A stretch of DNA of 55,027 nucleotides from Deltaproteobacteria bacterium (GTDB lineage Bacteria; Desulfobacterota; Syntrophia; Syntrophales; Smithellaceae), in the NCBI GenBank assembly GCA_012729055.1, contig JAAYDW010000037.1:1-55027 (forward strand), given 5' to 3'. Numbering within the stretch: the stretch's first letter is position 1; the number at the start of each line of letters is the position of its first letter. Below are positions 45,732 through 53,632 of the stretch, piece after piece. The notes beneath the pieces are model-generated. The model was not told the DNA's origin. It saw nothing but the letters and a program-made list of their open reading frames with translations, and did no database searches. The translations under genes and the position numbers were made by a program.

Positions 45732-47330
45732 ATGCTGAAGTTCTTCCGCAAGCATGCGCGAGGCTGGTTTATGCTGGTTTTCATGGGCGTCATTATTTTC
45801 GTTTTCGTCCTGTACTTCGGGACGGACCGGGGCGCCCAGACCACAAACGCTCTGGCCGTCGTGGACGGTATCGTCATCAGCGACGCCGAGTACTACAACG
45901 AATATTCGAAACTGACGGATGCGGTGAGGGCCCGTTACGGAGGCGCGCTCACGGCGGACATGCTTAAACAAATGGACCTGAAAAAAGTCGCCTACGACAC
46001 CCTGATCAACCGGCAGATCGTCGTCGCCAAGGCCAAGGATTTAAAACTGCAGGTTTCGGACGATGAGCTTCGGGAAATGATCACCGCCATGCCCGCGTTG
46101 CAGACCGACGGCAAGTTTGACAACGGCAAGTACCGGCAGCTTTTGCGCTACAACCGGATGACCGCCGAGGAATTCGAAGCCGGCCAGAGAGTAACGCTGG
46201 CCGCCGGCAAAATCGAAACACTCATCCGCGAGGGCATTAAAGTCTCCGATCAGGAAGTGCTCGATCTATACGCGCTCCAAAACCAAAAGGTCAACCTCGC
46301 TTTCCTACGCATCGCCGGCGCCGACGTCGCCAGGCGGATCAATCCCACCGCGTCCGATCTGGAAAGTTACCTCAAAAGCAACAGCGGCGCGTTTCGCGTG
46401 CCCGAGCAGGTCAAAGTCAAATACCTGTACTTTGCCGCTTCCGCATCTGGTTCGGCGGAGATCAGCGCTGACGATATCCGCGATTATTACAACCGCATGA
46501 AGGACCAGTACAAGGGAAAAGACGGCAAGCCCCTGTCGCTCGAGCAGGCAACTCCGGTCATCGCCAGAGAGATCAAGCAGAACAGGGGCATGCAGGCCGC
46601 TTATGCTGAGGCCAAAAAAGCCCATGATACGATTTATCAGGAGGAAAATTTCGACGCATACGCCGCCGCCAACCGCCTTTCCGCCTTGTCGGCCGATTTC
46701 TTTTTGCTCAACAAGCCGCCGCAGGCGTTTGCTTCCGTCAAAGACCTGGCGGCCCAATTGGCCGGTCTGGAGAAAAACGACATCAGCAAGGTCCTCGCCG
46801 GCGACGACGGTTATTACGTGATCCGCATCGAAGACAAAAAGGCGGCTTACACGCCCAAGCTTAAGGAGATTGAAGCCGACGTGCGTCGCGCCTACCTGGC
46901 CGCCCGGCAAGTTGAGCTTGCCGCCGAGGAAGCGGCCGGTCTGCTGGAAAAGGTCCGCCAGGGGGAAAGTCTGGAAAAACTGGCTTCGGCCAAAGGCCTG
47001 AAGATTGAGGAAACAGGTTTATTTCAGCCGGGGGAGACCATTCCCAAGCTCGGCGCGAATTCGGAGGCGATGGAAGCGATCCTGTCTCTTTCATTAAGCC
47101 ATCCGTATCCGGAAAAACCGCTGGCCATCAATTCCGCGTACGTGATTTTCAAACTCAAGGAAGTCGGCCCCCTGGACATGAAGGATTTCGAAGCCAAGAA
47201 AGACGTGTACCGCAAAGTGGCCATGAATCTCAAAAGAGAAGAGGCCATGAAGTCCTGGCTGCAGGGCAACAAGACGGCCATGATCAAGGAAAAACGCCTG
47301 AAGATCAACAAGGAAGCCCAGGATCTGTAA
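45732..47330 (+). CDS. PpiD-like periplasmic chaperone / peptidyl-prolyl isomerase
   Basis: A 532-residue membrane-anchored protein: N-terminal transmembrane helix (WFMLVFMGVIIFVFVLYF), a SurA-N-like domain (VDGIVISDAEYYNEYSKL through about residue 200), and a central region that resembles a parvulin domain only in its second half (FDAYAAANRLSALSADFFL, DDGYYVIRIEDKKAAYTP). The canonical parvulin opening ASHIL is absent, so it may act as chaperone without isomerase activity. Divergent from mreB; ends at a strong terminator. Confidence 0.88.
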   Translation: MLKFFRKHARGWFMLVFMGVIIFVFVLYFGTDRGAQTTNALAVVDGIVISDAEYYNEYSKLTDAVRARYGGALTADMLKQMDLKKVAYDTLINRQIVVAKAKDLKLQVSDDELREMITAMPALQTDGKFDNGKYRQLLRYNRMTAEEFEAGQRVTLAAGKIETLIREGIKVSDQEVLDLYALQNQKVNLAFLRIAGADVARRINPTASDLESYLKSNSGAFRVPEQVKVKYLYFAASASGSAEISADDIRDYYNRMKDQYKGKDGKPLSLEQATPVIAREIKQNRGMQAAYAEAKKAHDTIYQEENFDAYAAANRLSALSADFFLLNKPPQAFASVKDLAAQLAGLEKNDISKVLAGDDGYYVIRIEDKKAAYTPKLKEIEADVRRAYLAARQVELAAEEAAGLLEKVRQGESLEKLASAKGLKIEETGLFQPGETIPKLGANSEAMEAILSLSLSHPYPEKPLAINSAYVIFKLKEVGPLDMKDFEAKKDVYRKVAMNLKREEAMKSWLQGNKTAMIKEKRLKINKEAQDL

Positions 47331-47355
47331 AAACTTCCGGCTGATACAACGCAAA

Positions 47356-47387
47356 AAAGGGGAAAACCGCAAGCGGTTTTCCCCTTT
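47356..47387. terminator. Terminator after the PpiD-like gene
   Basis: A 15-bp perfect stem (AAAGGGGAAAACCGC with GCGGTTTTCCCCTTT) with a 2-nt loop lies between the PpiD-like gene and the converging tRNA-Ala, and could stop both. Confidence 0.88.
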
Positions 47388-47392
47388 ATGTT

Positions 47393-47468
<76 letters not shown>

Positions 47469-47494
47469 GGTATTTCCCAACGAATGTTGATGCC

Positions 47495-47523
47495 CCCTTA
47501 GCATGCGTCTTTGAGGCTGTCAA
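47495..47523 (-). promoter_or_regulatory. Possible tRNA-Ala promoter
   Basis: Minus-strand TTGACA, 17-bp spacer and TAAGGG preceded by TGC (extended -10), ending about 27 bp before the tRNA. Confidence 0.4.
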
Positions 47524-47535
47524 CAGTTTTTCAGC

Positions 47536-47563
47536 TTGACTTTTTACCCCCCGTCTATATAAT
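47536..47563 (+). promoter_or_regulatory. Strong sigma-70 promoter of tRNA-Leu
   Basis: TTGACT (5 of 6), 16-bp spacer and perfect TATAAT, with the tRNA beginning 10 bp further. The GC-rich discriminator (CGCGCGC) is typical of growth-controlled stable RNA promoters. Confidence 0.85.
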
Positions 47564-47572
47564 CGCGCGCGT

Positions 47573-47659
47573 GCCGGAGTGGTGAAACTGGTAGACGCAG
47601 GGGACTCAAAATCCCCCGCTCGCAAGGGCATCTCGGTTCGATTCCGAGCTCCGGCACCA
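47573..47659 (+). tRNA. tRNA-Leu (anticodon CAA)
   Basis: An 87-nt class II tRNA with encoded CCA: acceptor GCCGGAG/CTCCGGC, anticodon loop CTCAAAA, a long variable arm (CCGCTCGCAAGGGCAT) and T arm CTCGG-TTCGATT-CCGAG. Confidence 0.97.
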
Positions 47660-47761
47660 TTCATTGTCAGGGGTGGCAACGGTAAACCGTTAAAGCCCTT
47701 TTTTCATGTCCGGCAGGACCGCTCGCCGATCCTTCCGAGCGGCCTGAAGACACAAGGCGCT

Positions 47762-48691
47762 TCAGGCGGCATGCGCACGATAATTTTTCAGAAAGTCGAT
47801 GAACACAGAATGGTGCGGCCGCAGGTCAAACTGTTTGAGCCGGATCAAATAAAACCGCCGTTCAATCCGCGTGGCGACGACGGGAATTTCGCGAAGCAGT
47901 CCGGAGGCCAGCTCCCTTTGCACCGCGTGCACGGACAGGACGGACACGCCCAGACCGGCCAGCACCGCTTCCTTGATCGCCTCGGAACTGCCCCATTCGC
48001 CGGCGATATTGAACTGCGCCACGCCGATTTCCTTTTCTTCGCGAAGATAATTTTCGAAGACCTCCCGCGTCCCGGATCCCCTTTCCCGCAGCACGAACGG
48101 TTCCCGCATCAGCTCCGCCAGCTTGACCGGGCCCTTTTTGGCCCAGCGGTGATTTCCGGGCGCCACCAGAATGAGCCGGTCGCTCCAGAGGGGATCGGCA
48201 ATCAGCTTCCGGGCCGGCGGCGCTTTTCCGATGCAGCCGATTTCCACCTCCCGGTCCAGGACTTTGTTGATCACCTCTTCGCTGTCTTCGGTTTTGATGA
48301 AAATCCGGATATCGCCGTGGTCTTTTCTAAACACGCTTACCGCCCGCGGCAAAAGGTACGTGGCGGGAATCGTGCTGGCGCCGACGTAAATATCCCCGCC
48401 CGTCTGGTCCTGTAGCTTCCGGATTTTTTCGCCCGCCTCCCGGCGCAGCCGGATCATGCGCAAAGCGGCGTCATAGAGGATTTTCCCCTCCGGCGTCAGG
48501 GAAACGCCGGCGTGGCTGCGGTTCACCACTTTCAGATCCAGGCACTCTTCGATATGGCGGATATTTTTGGTGAGCGCCGGCTGCGTGAGCAGCATCCGCT
48601 GGGCGGCCCGGCTGAAACTGCGCTCCTCCACGAGGCAAACGAGCGCCTCCAGTTGCTGCAGCGTCAGATTTTTTAACCGGTCGGGAGTCAT
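47762..48691 (-). CDS. LysR-family transcriptional regulator
   Basis: About 309 residues: N-terminal winged helix-turn-helix (LTLQQLEALVCLVEERSFSRAAQRMLLTQPALTK region) and a periplasmic-binding-like effector domain (GDIYVGASTIPATYLLPRAVSVFRKDHGDI onward) resembling the CysL/YeiE group. The exact start is uncertain: ATG 48691 gives the conserved N-terminus but no clear ribosome site, and two more in-frame starts lie within 40 bp upstream. It is divergent from an SDR gene, the usual arrangement for LysR control of the neighbour. Confidence 0.9.
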   Translation of the reverse strand: MTPDRLKNLTLQQLEALVCLVEERSFSRAAQRMLLTQPALTKNIRHIEECLDLKVVNRSHAGVSLTPEGKILYDAALRMIRLRREAGEKIRKLQDQTGGDIYVGASTIPATYLLPRAVSVFRKDHGDIRIFIKTEDSEEVINKVLDREVEIGCIGKAPPARKLIADPLWSDRLILVAPGNHRWAKKGPVKLAELMREPFVLRERGSGTREVFENYLREEKEIGVAQFNIAGEWGSSEAIKEAVLAGLGVSVLSVHAVQRELASGLLREIPVVATRIERRFYLIRLKQFDLRPHHSVFIDFLKNYRAHAA

Positions 48692-48858
48692 AGCTAAGCC
48701 CATAACATAAATGTTCTTTATCTTCAAAGTCTATTGCGCGGCCGGATATCCGCATGACATTTTAATAACGCCTCTTCCGGCTTTGTGGTACTATAGCGTA
48801 CTTATCGGTAAACTTCCGGAACCTATCCGGTCGAACATAACTAATTAAGGAGGAAACT

Positions 48859-49647
48859 ATGAAACTGACAGACATGTTTTCCCTGCAGGGAAAAGTCGCG
48901 CTCGTCACGGGCGGAGGCCGGGGCATCGGCAAGTTCATCGCCACGGGTCTTGCGGAAGCAGGCGCAAATATTATTCTGACCTCGCGCAAGATCAAGAATC
49001 TCGAAGCCGCTGCCGCCGAGCTTGCCGCTACCTGCAAGGTGAAGACGGCGGCGATCCCCTGCGACATGGCCAAGGAAGACTCGGTGGACGCCATGCTCAA
49101 GGAAGCCGTTGCGAAGTTCGGCCGCATCGACATTCTGGTCAACAACGCCGGAGCAACCTGGGGCGCGCCCACGCTGGACTTCCCGCTGGAAAAGTGGGAT
49201 CAACTCTTCAACGTCAACGTCCGCGGCGTCTGGGTGCTGACCCAGAAGGTCGCCCGCCTCATGAAGGAACAGGGCGGCGGCAACATCATTAATATTTCGT
49301 CCGTCATGGCGTTTCGCGGCTCCCTGGAAGAGGCCCATCCAGCCGTGCCCTATAATTCCACGAAAGCGGCGATCAACCTGCTGACCATGAACCTGGCCGT
49401 GAAGCTGGCGCCTTACAACATCCGCGTCAACGCCATTGCGCCGGGCTTTTTCCACACGGACATGATGGCCTACATCGACAAGCCGGAATTCGAAGCCATC
49501 CGCCAGGCCATCATCAACGAGATTCCGCTCAGGCGCGTCGGTGAAATCGACGACATGAAAGGCGCGGCCGTTTTCCTGGCCTCGCCCGCCTCGCAGTTCA
49601 TCACCGGCCATGTGATGGTGGTGGACGGCGGACAAATTGCCAAGTAA
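48859..49647 (+). CDS. SDR family oxidoreductase
   Basis: A 262-residue classical short-chain dehydrogenase: TGGGRGIG cofactor motif, NNAGATWG, NISSVMAFRG with the catalytic Ser, Tyr/Lys in YNSTKAA and a C-terminal GHVMVVDGGQ. The opening FSLQGKVALVTGG resembles gluconate 5-dehydrogenase or 3-oxoacyl reductase types; substrate not known. AAGGAGG before the ATG. Probably controlled by the divergent LysR protein. Ends at a clear terminator. Confidence 0.9.
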   Translation: MKLTDMFSLQGKVALVTGGGRGIGKFIATGLAEAGANIILTSRKIKNLEAAAAELAATCKVKTAAIPCDMAKEDSVDAMLKEAVAKFGRIDILVNNAGATWGAPTLDFPLEKWDQLFNVNVRGVWVLTQKVARLMKEQGGGNIINISSVMAFRGSLEEAHPAVPYNSTKAAINLLTMNLAVKLAPYNIRVNAIAPGFFHTDMMAYIDKPEFEAIRQAIINEIPLRRVGEIDDMKGAAVFLASPASQFITGHVMVVDGGQIAK

Positions 49648-49667
49648 GACCCTTGCTTTCACCCGCA

Positions 49668-49707
49668 AAAAAGCCCCGGGCGTGCAAAAAACCGTCCGGG
49701 GCTTTTT
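49668..49707. terminator. Bidirectional terminator between the SDR gene and lemA
   Basis: A 12-bp stem (AAAAAGCCCCGG with CCGGGGCTTTTT) around a 16-nt loop follows the SDR stop by 20 bp, with T-runs in both directions, and also faces the end of the converging lemA gene. Confidence 0.85.
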
Positions 49708-49730
49708 AATGTTTAACCGACGAGGGGCGG

Positions 49731-50303
49731 CTAGAACTTCACCTGGGGGGCCGCCTTAGCTTCCTTGGGCGCCTCGAAGAAAGCCGCTTCCCTGAAACCG
49801 AACATTCCGGCGATAAAATTGGCGGGGAAGGTCCGAATGGCCTGATTGTAAATTTTCACCGCGTCGTTGTACCTCATTCTTTCCACGGCAATCCGGTTTT
49901 CCGTTCCGGCCAGTTCATCCTGCAGCTTCATGAAATTCTGATTCGATTTCAGATCCGGATACCGCTCGACAACCACCATCAGGCGGCTTAAAGCGCCGGA
50001 CAATTCATTGTTGGCCGCGATCTTGTCGGGAACCGTTCCGGCGCCGCCGACCTTGGAGCGGGCGTTGGTCACTTCCACGAGGACGTCTTTCTCCTGCTTG
50101 GCGTAGCCCTTCACCGTTTCCACCAGGTTAGGAATCAAATCGTAGCGCCGCTGCAGCTGGTTTTCCACCTGCGACCAGGCCGCCTTAATGGCGACATCCA
50201 TTTTGACGAAGCGATTGTAGTTACCCGCGAAAAACGAGTACAACGCAATCACCAGAACGGCGATGACCGCCACTCCAATAATCACTTTCTTCCCTGCTGA
50301 CAT
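49731..50303 (-). CDS. LemA family protein
   Basis: A 190-residue membrane-anchored helical protein: one N-terminal transmembrane helix (VIIGVAVIAVLVIALYSFF) and the LemA signature WSQVENQLQRRYDLIPNLVETVKGYAKQE. Function poorly known. LemA genes commonly sit next to TPM-domain genes, as here, with one gene in between. Good GGAGGAGAG before the ATG. Confidence 0.93.
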   Translation of the reverse strand: MSAGKKVIIGVAVIAVLVIALYSFFAGNYNRFVKMDVAIKAAWSQVENQLQRRYDLIPNLVETVKGYAKQEKDVLVEVTNARSKVGGAGTVPDKIAANNELSGALSRLMVVVERYPDLKSNQNFMKLQDELAGTENRIAVERMRYNDAVKIYNQAIRTFPANFIAGMFGFREAAFFEAPKEAKAAPQVKF

Positions 50304-50328
50304 ATGCTCTCCTCCATTTTTTTAGCGA

Positions 50329-51054
50329 TCATAAGCGATCAATAATGTGACAGGCCTTTTCGACTTCCTGCAAATACTTTTTAAACTGGGCGATCACCTC
50401 TTTGTCGGAAAGGGAATCCTTTCCCTGCTTGATGTCGAAGCACAACATAAATACGGCCGCGTCCATTGTAAAGACCCGGGCCGCTTCCCGGACGGTTTCA
50501 TATTTGTCGCGGGGGACGCCGACGCCCTTTAAATACAACATGGCGTTAAAGAGGGAAACGATCGCGGTCAGCGACCGGCCGATCAGCTCCCTCACCCGGC
50601 GCGCCGATCCCTCCGATTCCAGATAGCCTTCCCGAAGCAGGAGAATTTTCGCTTTCAGTTCGCGTTCGATCTGCAGGCGCAGATCTTCCGGCTTGAAGGT
50701 CAGCGGCCCCAGCACGTCTTCTCCGTAAATCAAAACCGAATTTTTTTGCATGTTGAGAAATTCAACCGGGTAGGCGTCGAGCGAGGAGGCGATAAACGCC
50801 TTGGTCATCACCAGCGGCACGGCCGCGTTGCGTTTCCGCCAGGCCTTCACCAGCGCAAACGCGTCTTCCAGGCGGCCGATACCGTCCGGCGTCAGCGCCA
50901 CCAAAAGGTTGATGTCCGATTTTCCCTTCACGTAGGCGCCGCCCGCCGCGCTGCCGTAAAGCACGAGCGAAATCAGATCCTTTCCGAAAACCCGCAGGTA
51001 GTCCTGCGTGACGTCGACGAAAATGTCCTCTGGGTGATCCGGTATTGTAGCCAT
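50329..51054 (-). CDS. Nucleotidyltransferase-domain protein
   Basis: A 241-residue protein with an N-terminal NTP-transferase fold: VLYGSAAGGAYVKGKSDINLLVAL. The second metal-binding Asp of the usual SDxD is Asn (SDIN), a variant known in this subfamily, so activity is uncertain. The C-terminal half is helical with no clear motif. It lies between lemA and the TPM gene in the same direction, with short gaps. Confidence 0.75.
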   Translation of the reverse strand: MATIPDHPEDIFVDVTQDYLRVFGKDLISLVLYGSAAGGAYVKGKSDINLLVALTPDGIGRLEDAFALVKAWRKRNAAVPLVMTKAFIASSLDAYPVEFLNMQKNSVLIYGEDVLGPLTFKPEDLRLQIERELKAKILLLREGYLESEGSARRVRELIGRSLTAIVSLFNAMLYLKGVGVPRDKYETVREAARVFTMDAAVFMLCFDIKQGKDSLSDKEVIAQFKKYLQEVEKACHIIDRL

Positions 51055-51074
51055 GTTTTTCCCCTTGTCCGTCG

Positions 51075-51869
51075 TTAAAAATCCCGGCCCGCACCGCCGC
51101 CGCCGCTCATCCCGCCGCCGAAACCGCCGAAGCCTCCGCCGAAGCCCCCCCCGCCGCCGCCCCGGCCGCTGCCGGAAACCAGCAGAAGCAAAATCCAGGG
51201 CAGCATCCGCCGGCCCTGGCGCGTACCCAGCAATACGGCCGCGGCAATCAGAAAAAGAATCAGCCCGGCCAGATTGAAGCCGGTATTCTTCGGTTGGGAT
51301 TTCGGCCGGTAGGGAGGATAGCTTTCGCTCAACGTCACCCCCGCGGCGTCGGCCAGATAAACACCGCAGGCAAACACCGCGTTGGCGAGCCCCTTGCCTG
51401 TGTCGCCGACTTTCAAATGCGGGATGACAAAGCGATCGAGGATTTGACCCACGATGCCGTCCGTTAAAACGCCTTCCACCCCGTAGCCGGTTTCAATGCG
51501 GATCTTTCTTTCCTTGACGGCGAGAAATATCAGGACGCCTTTATCTTCGCCTTTCTTCCCGATGCCCCAGGCCTGATACAGGCCGGTGACGTAGAGGTTG
51601 ATCTCTTCCCCCGGCCCCAGCTCCGGCACGGTGACCACAACGACCGCCGCTCCCGTCTTTTCCAGAATTTCCCGGGACAAGCCCTCCATTTTGGCGGCGT
51701 AGGCCGGATCGATCACACGGGCAAAATCATTGACGGCTGTCCCCTGTGGAGACGGATACTTGTCCGCCGCCCGGGCCGACCCGCCGGCCAGCGCAAGCGC
51801 GAGAACCACGCATCCCAGAAGGAGAAGCGGCCATCCATAACGAAAGAATTGAGCGCGTTTATTATCCAC
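51075..51869 (-). CDS. TPM-domain (YgcG family) exported or membrane protein
   Basis: About 264 residues: N-terminal hydrophobic signal/anchor (GWPLLLLGCVVLALALAGG, then ARA), a TPM domain (VNDFARVIDPAYAAKMEGLSREILEKTGAAVVVVTV onward), a membrane helix near the C-terminus and a glycine-rich tail ending in GAGRDF. Start chosen at GTG 51869 with AAAGGGAT before it; the open frame extends about 36 codons further. Role unknown; associated with membrane-protein or repair functions in other organisms. Confidence 0.85.
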   Translation of the reverse strand: MDNKRAQFFRYGWPLLLLGCVVLALALAGGSARAADKYPSPQGTAVNDFARVIDPAYAAKMEGLSREILEKTGAAVVVVTVPELGPGEEINLYVTGLYQAWGIGKKGEDKGVLIFLAVKERKIRIETGYGVEGVLTDGIVGQILDRFVIPHLKVGDTGKGLANAVFACGVYLADAAGVTLSESYPPYRPKSQPKNTGFNLAGLILFLIAAAVLLGTRQGRRMLPWILLLLVSGSGRGGGGGGFGGGFGGFGGGMSGGGGAGRDF

Positions 51870-52066
51870 AATATCCCTTTGTGCGGGCGAAAGAGCGGCC
51901 GTCCCGGCCGACGTTCCTTTACCCCGTTTCACGAAGGCGTGACTATCGCGTAAAGTGTATGCTCTGTCAAGACGCAAAAATAATTCGGCAAGATTGAACT
52001 TGCGCTTGCCGTTCGCGAAGACTAAAGGTAAATCATTCTTACCATCGGGAGTGACCCTGTAAACGT

Positions 52067-53617
52067 ATGACGGTTAAAATTATTCTCATTCATCCGCCCG
52101 TCGTCAAGCCTTCCGAACCGCCGGCGGGCATCGCGTCTCTGTCTGCCTGCCTCGAAGCACACGGCGTGGCTCACGAGGTGATCGATGCCAATCTGGAAGG
52201 CCTGCGCGACCTGCTTGGGCGGACCGCCCGCAGCGGCGCCGCCGCGGACCGCTGGACCGCCCGCGCCTGCAAAAATCTGGAAAGCAACCTGGCCGCTCTC
52301 TCCACTCCCTCCCTGTACGACCGGCACGACCGTTACAGCCGCGCCGTGCTGGACATTAACCGCGTGCTGTCGGAGGCCGGCCGGCGCCACGGCGTCCGCC
52401 TGTCTCTTTCCGACTACGCGGACGGCAGAAGATCTCCCGTGAAAACCGACGACCTCATCGCCGCCGCTTTACACCCCGAAGACAATCCTTTTTATCCGTA
52501 TTTTGCCGCGCGCCTGGCGCAGGTTTTGAACGAATCGCCGGATTACCTCGGGTTTTCGCTCAATTACTTAAGCCAGGCGCTTTGCACGATGGCCATGATC
52601 GGATTTGTCAAAAAGAGCCAACCCCGCCAGAAAATTCTGCTCGGCGGATCGCTTGCCACCTCCTGGGCGCACATCACCGGACGGACGGATTTGTTTTCCG
52701 GATGGGTGGACGAAGTCGTGGCCGGCGCCGGCGAGGAAAGACTGCTTCGCATTTTGGGCGTCAAACCTGAACATCCTTATGGTTTTGCAGATTACCGCCG
52801 GCTTGCGGCCAACCGTTATCTTTCACCCCAATTCGTTTTGCCTTACAGCGCGGCGCGCGGCTGCTGGTGGCGCAAGTGCGCGTTCTGTCCGGAAACGGCC
52901 GAAGCCAATCCCTACGAGCCCCGGCCCGTTTACCGGGTAGCGGAGGAACTGCCGCAGCTTGCCGCGCTCACCAACGCCGGCCTGATCCATCTCCTCGACA
53001 GCTCCGTTTCGCCCGCGCTCTTTACAGCGCTTGCCGCAAAACCGCCGGGCGTTCCCTGGTACGGTTTTGCCCGCGTGACGCCGCATCTTGCCGATGACGA
53101 TTTCTGCCGGGAGCTCAAGGCAGCGGGATGCGTCATGCTCAAACTGGGCATCGAATCCGGCGATCCGCAGGTTCTGGAAGCCCTCCACAAAGGCGTGGAC
53201 CCGGCAATGGCTTCGGCCGTACTGCAAAGCCTGCGCCGGGCCGGCATCGCCACCTACTGCTATTTCCTGTTCGGCACACCGCCGGAAACACAGGCCGGCG
53301 CGGAAAAAACGCTCGATTTTGTCGCGCGCCACGCCGATTGCATCGACTTCCTGAATCTGGCGGTCTTCAACCTGCCCGCCGCCAGCCCCGAAGCCCGCAG
53401 TCTCGCCGTCCGGGATTTTTACGCAGGCGATTTGTCCCTGTACAAAGATTTCGTTCATCCCGCGGGCTGGGACAGGTCCCGTGTCCGTCTTTTTCTGGCC
53501 AAAACCTTTAAAAAAAATTCCGCCGTCGCGCCGATTGTGGCGCGCACGCCGGAATTTTTCACATCCAACCATGCGCCGTTTTTCGTCCTGCGGAAAAGCA
53601 GGAAAAATTCACCCTGA
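52067..53617 (+). CDS. B12-binding-type radical SAM protein
   Basis: A 516-residue protein with an N-terminal cobalamin-binding-like domain (IILIHPPVVKPSEPPAGIASLSACLEAHG) and a radical SAM core. The cluster motif is RGCWWRKCAFC, that is CX4CX2C rather than the usual CX3CX2C, and the Trp pair recalls the CWWG motif of RiPP-maturation radical SAM proteins. The core continues with MLKLGIESGDPQVLEALHKG and YFLFGTPPET. The substrate is not known. No small precursor-peptide gene is visible next to it. The ribosome site is weak (GGGAGTGACC). Confidence 0.82.
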   Translation: MTVKIILIHPPVVKPSEPPAGIASLSACLEAHGVAHEVIDANLEGLRDLLGRTARSGAAADRWTARACKNLESNLAALSTPSLYDRHDRYSRAVLDINRVLSEAGRRHGVRLSLSDYADGRRSPVKTDDLIAAALHPEDNPFYPYFAARLAQVLNESPDYLGFSLNYLSQALCTMAMIGFVKKSQPRQKILLGGSLATSWAHITGRTDLFSGWVDEVVAGAGEERLLRILGVKPEHPYGFADYRRLAANRYLSPQFVLPYSAARGCWWRKCAFCPETAEANPYEPRPVYRVAEELPQLAALTNAGLIHLLDSSVSPALFTALAAKPPGVPWYGFARVTPHLADDDFCRELKAAGCVMLKLGIESGDPQVLEALHKGVDPAMASAVLQSLRRAGIATYCYFLFGTPPETQAGAEKTLDFVARHADCIDFLNLAVFNLPAASPEARSLAVRDFYAGDLSLYKDFVHPAGWDRSRVRLFLAKTFKKNSAVAPIVARTPEFFTSNHAPFFVLRKSRKNSP

Positions 53618-53632
53618 AACGGCGGGCGGCCG

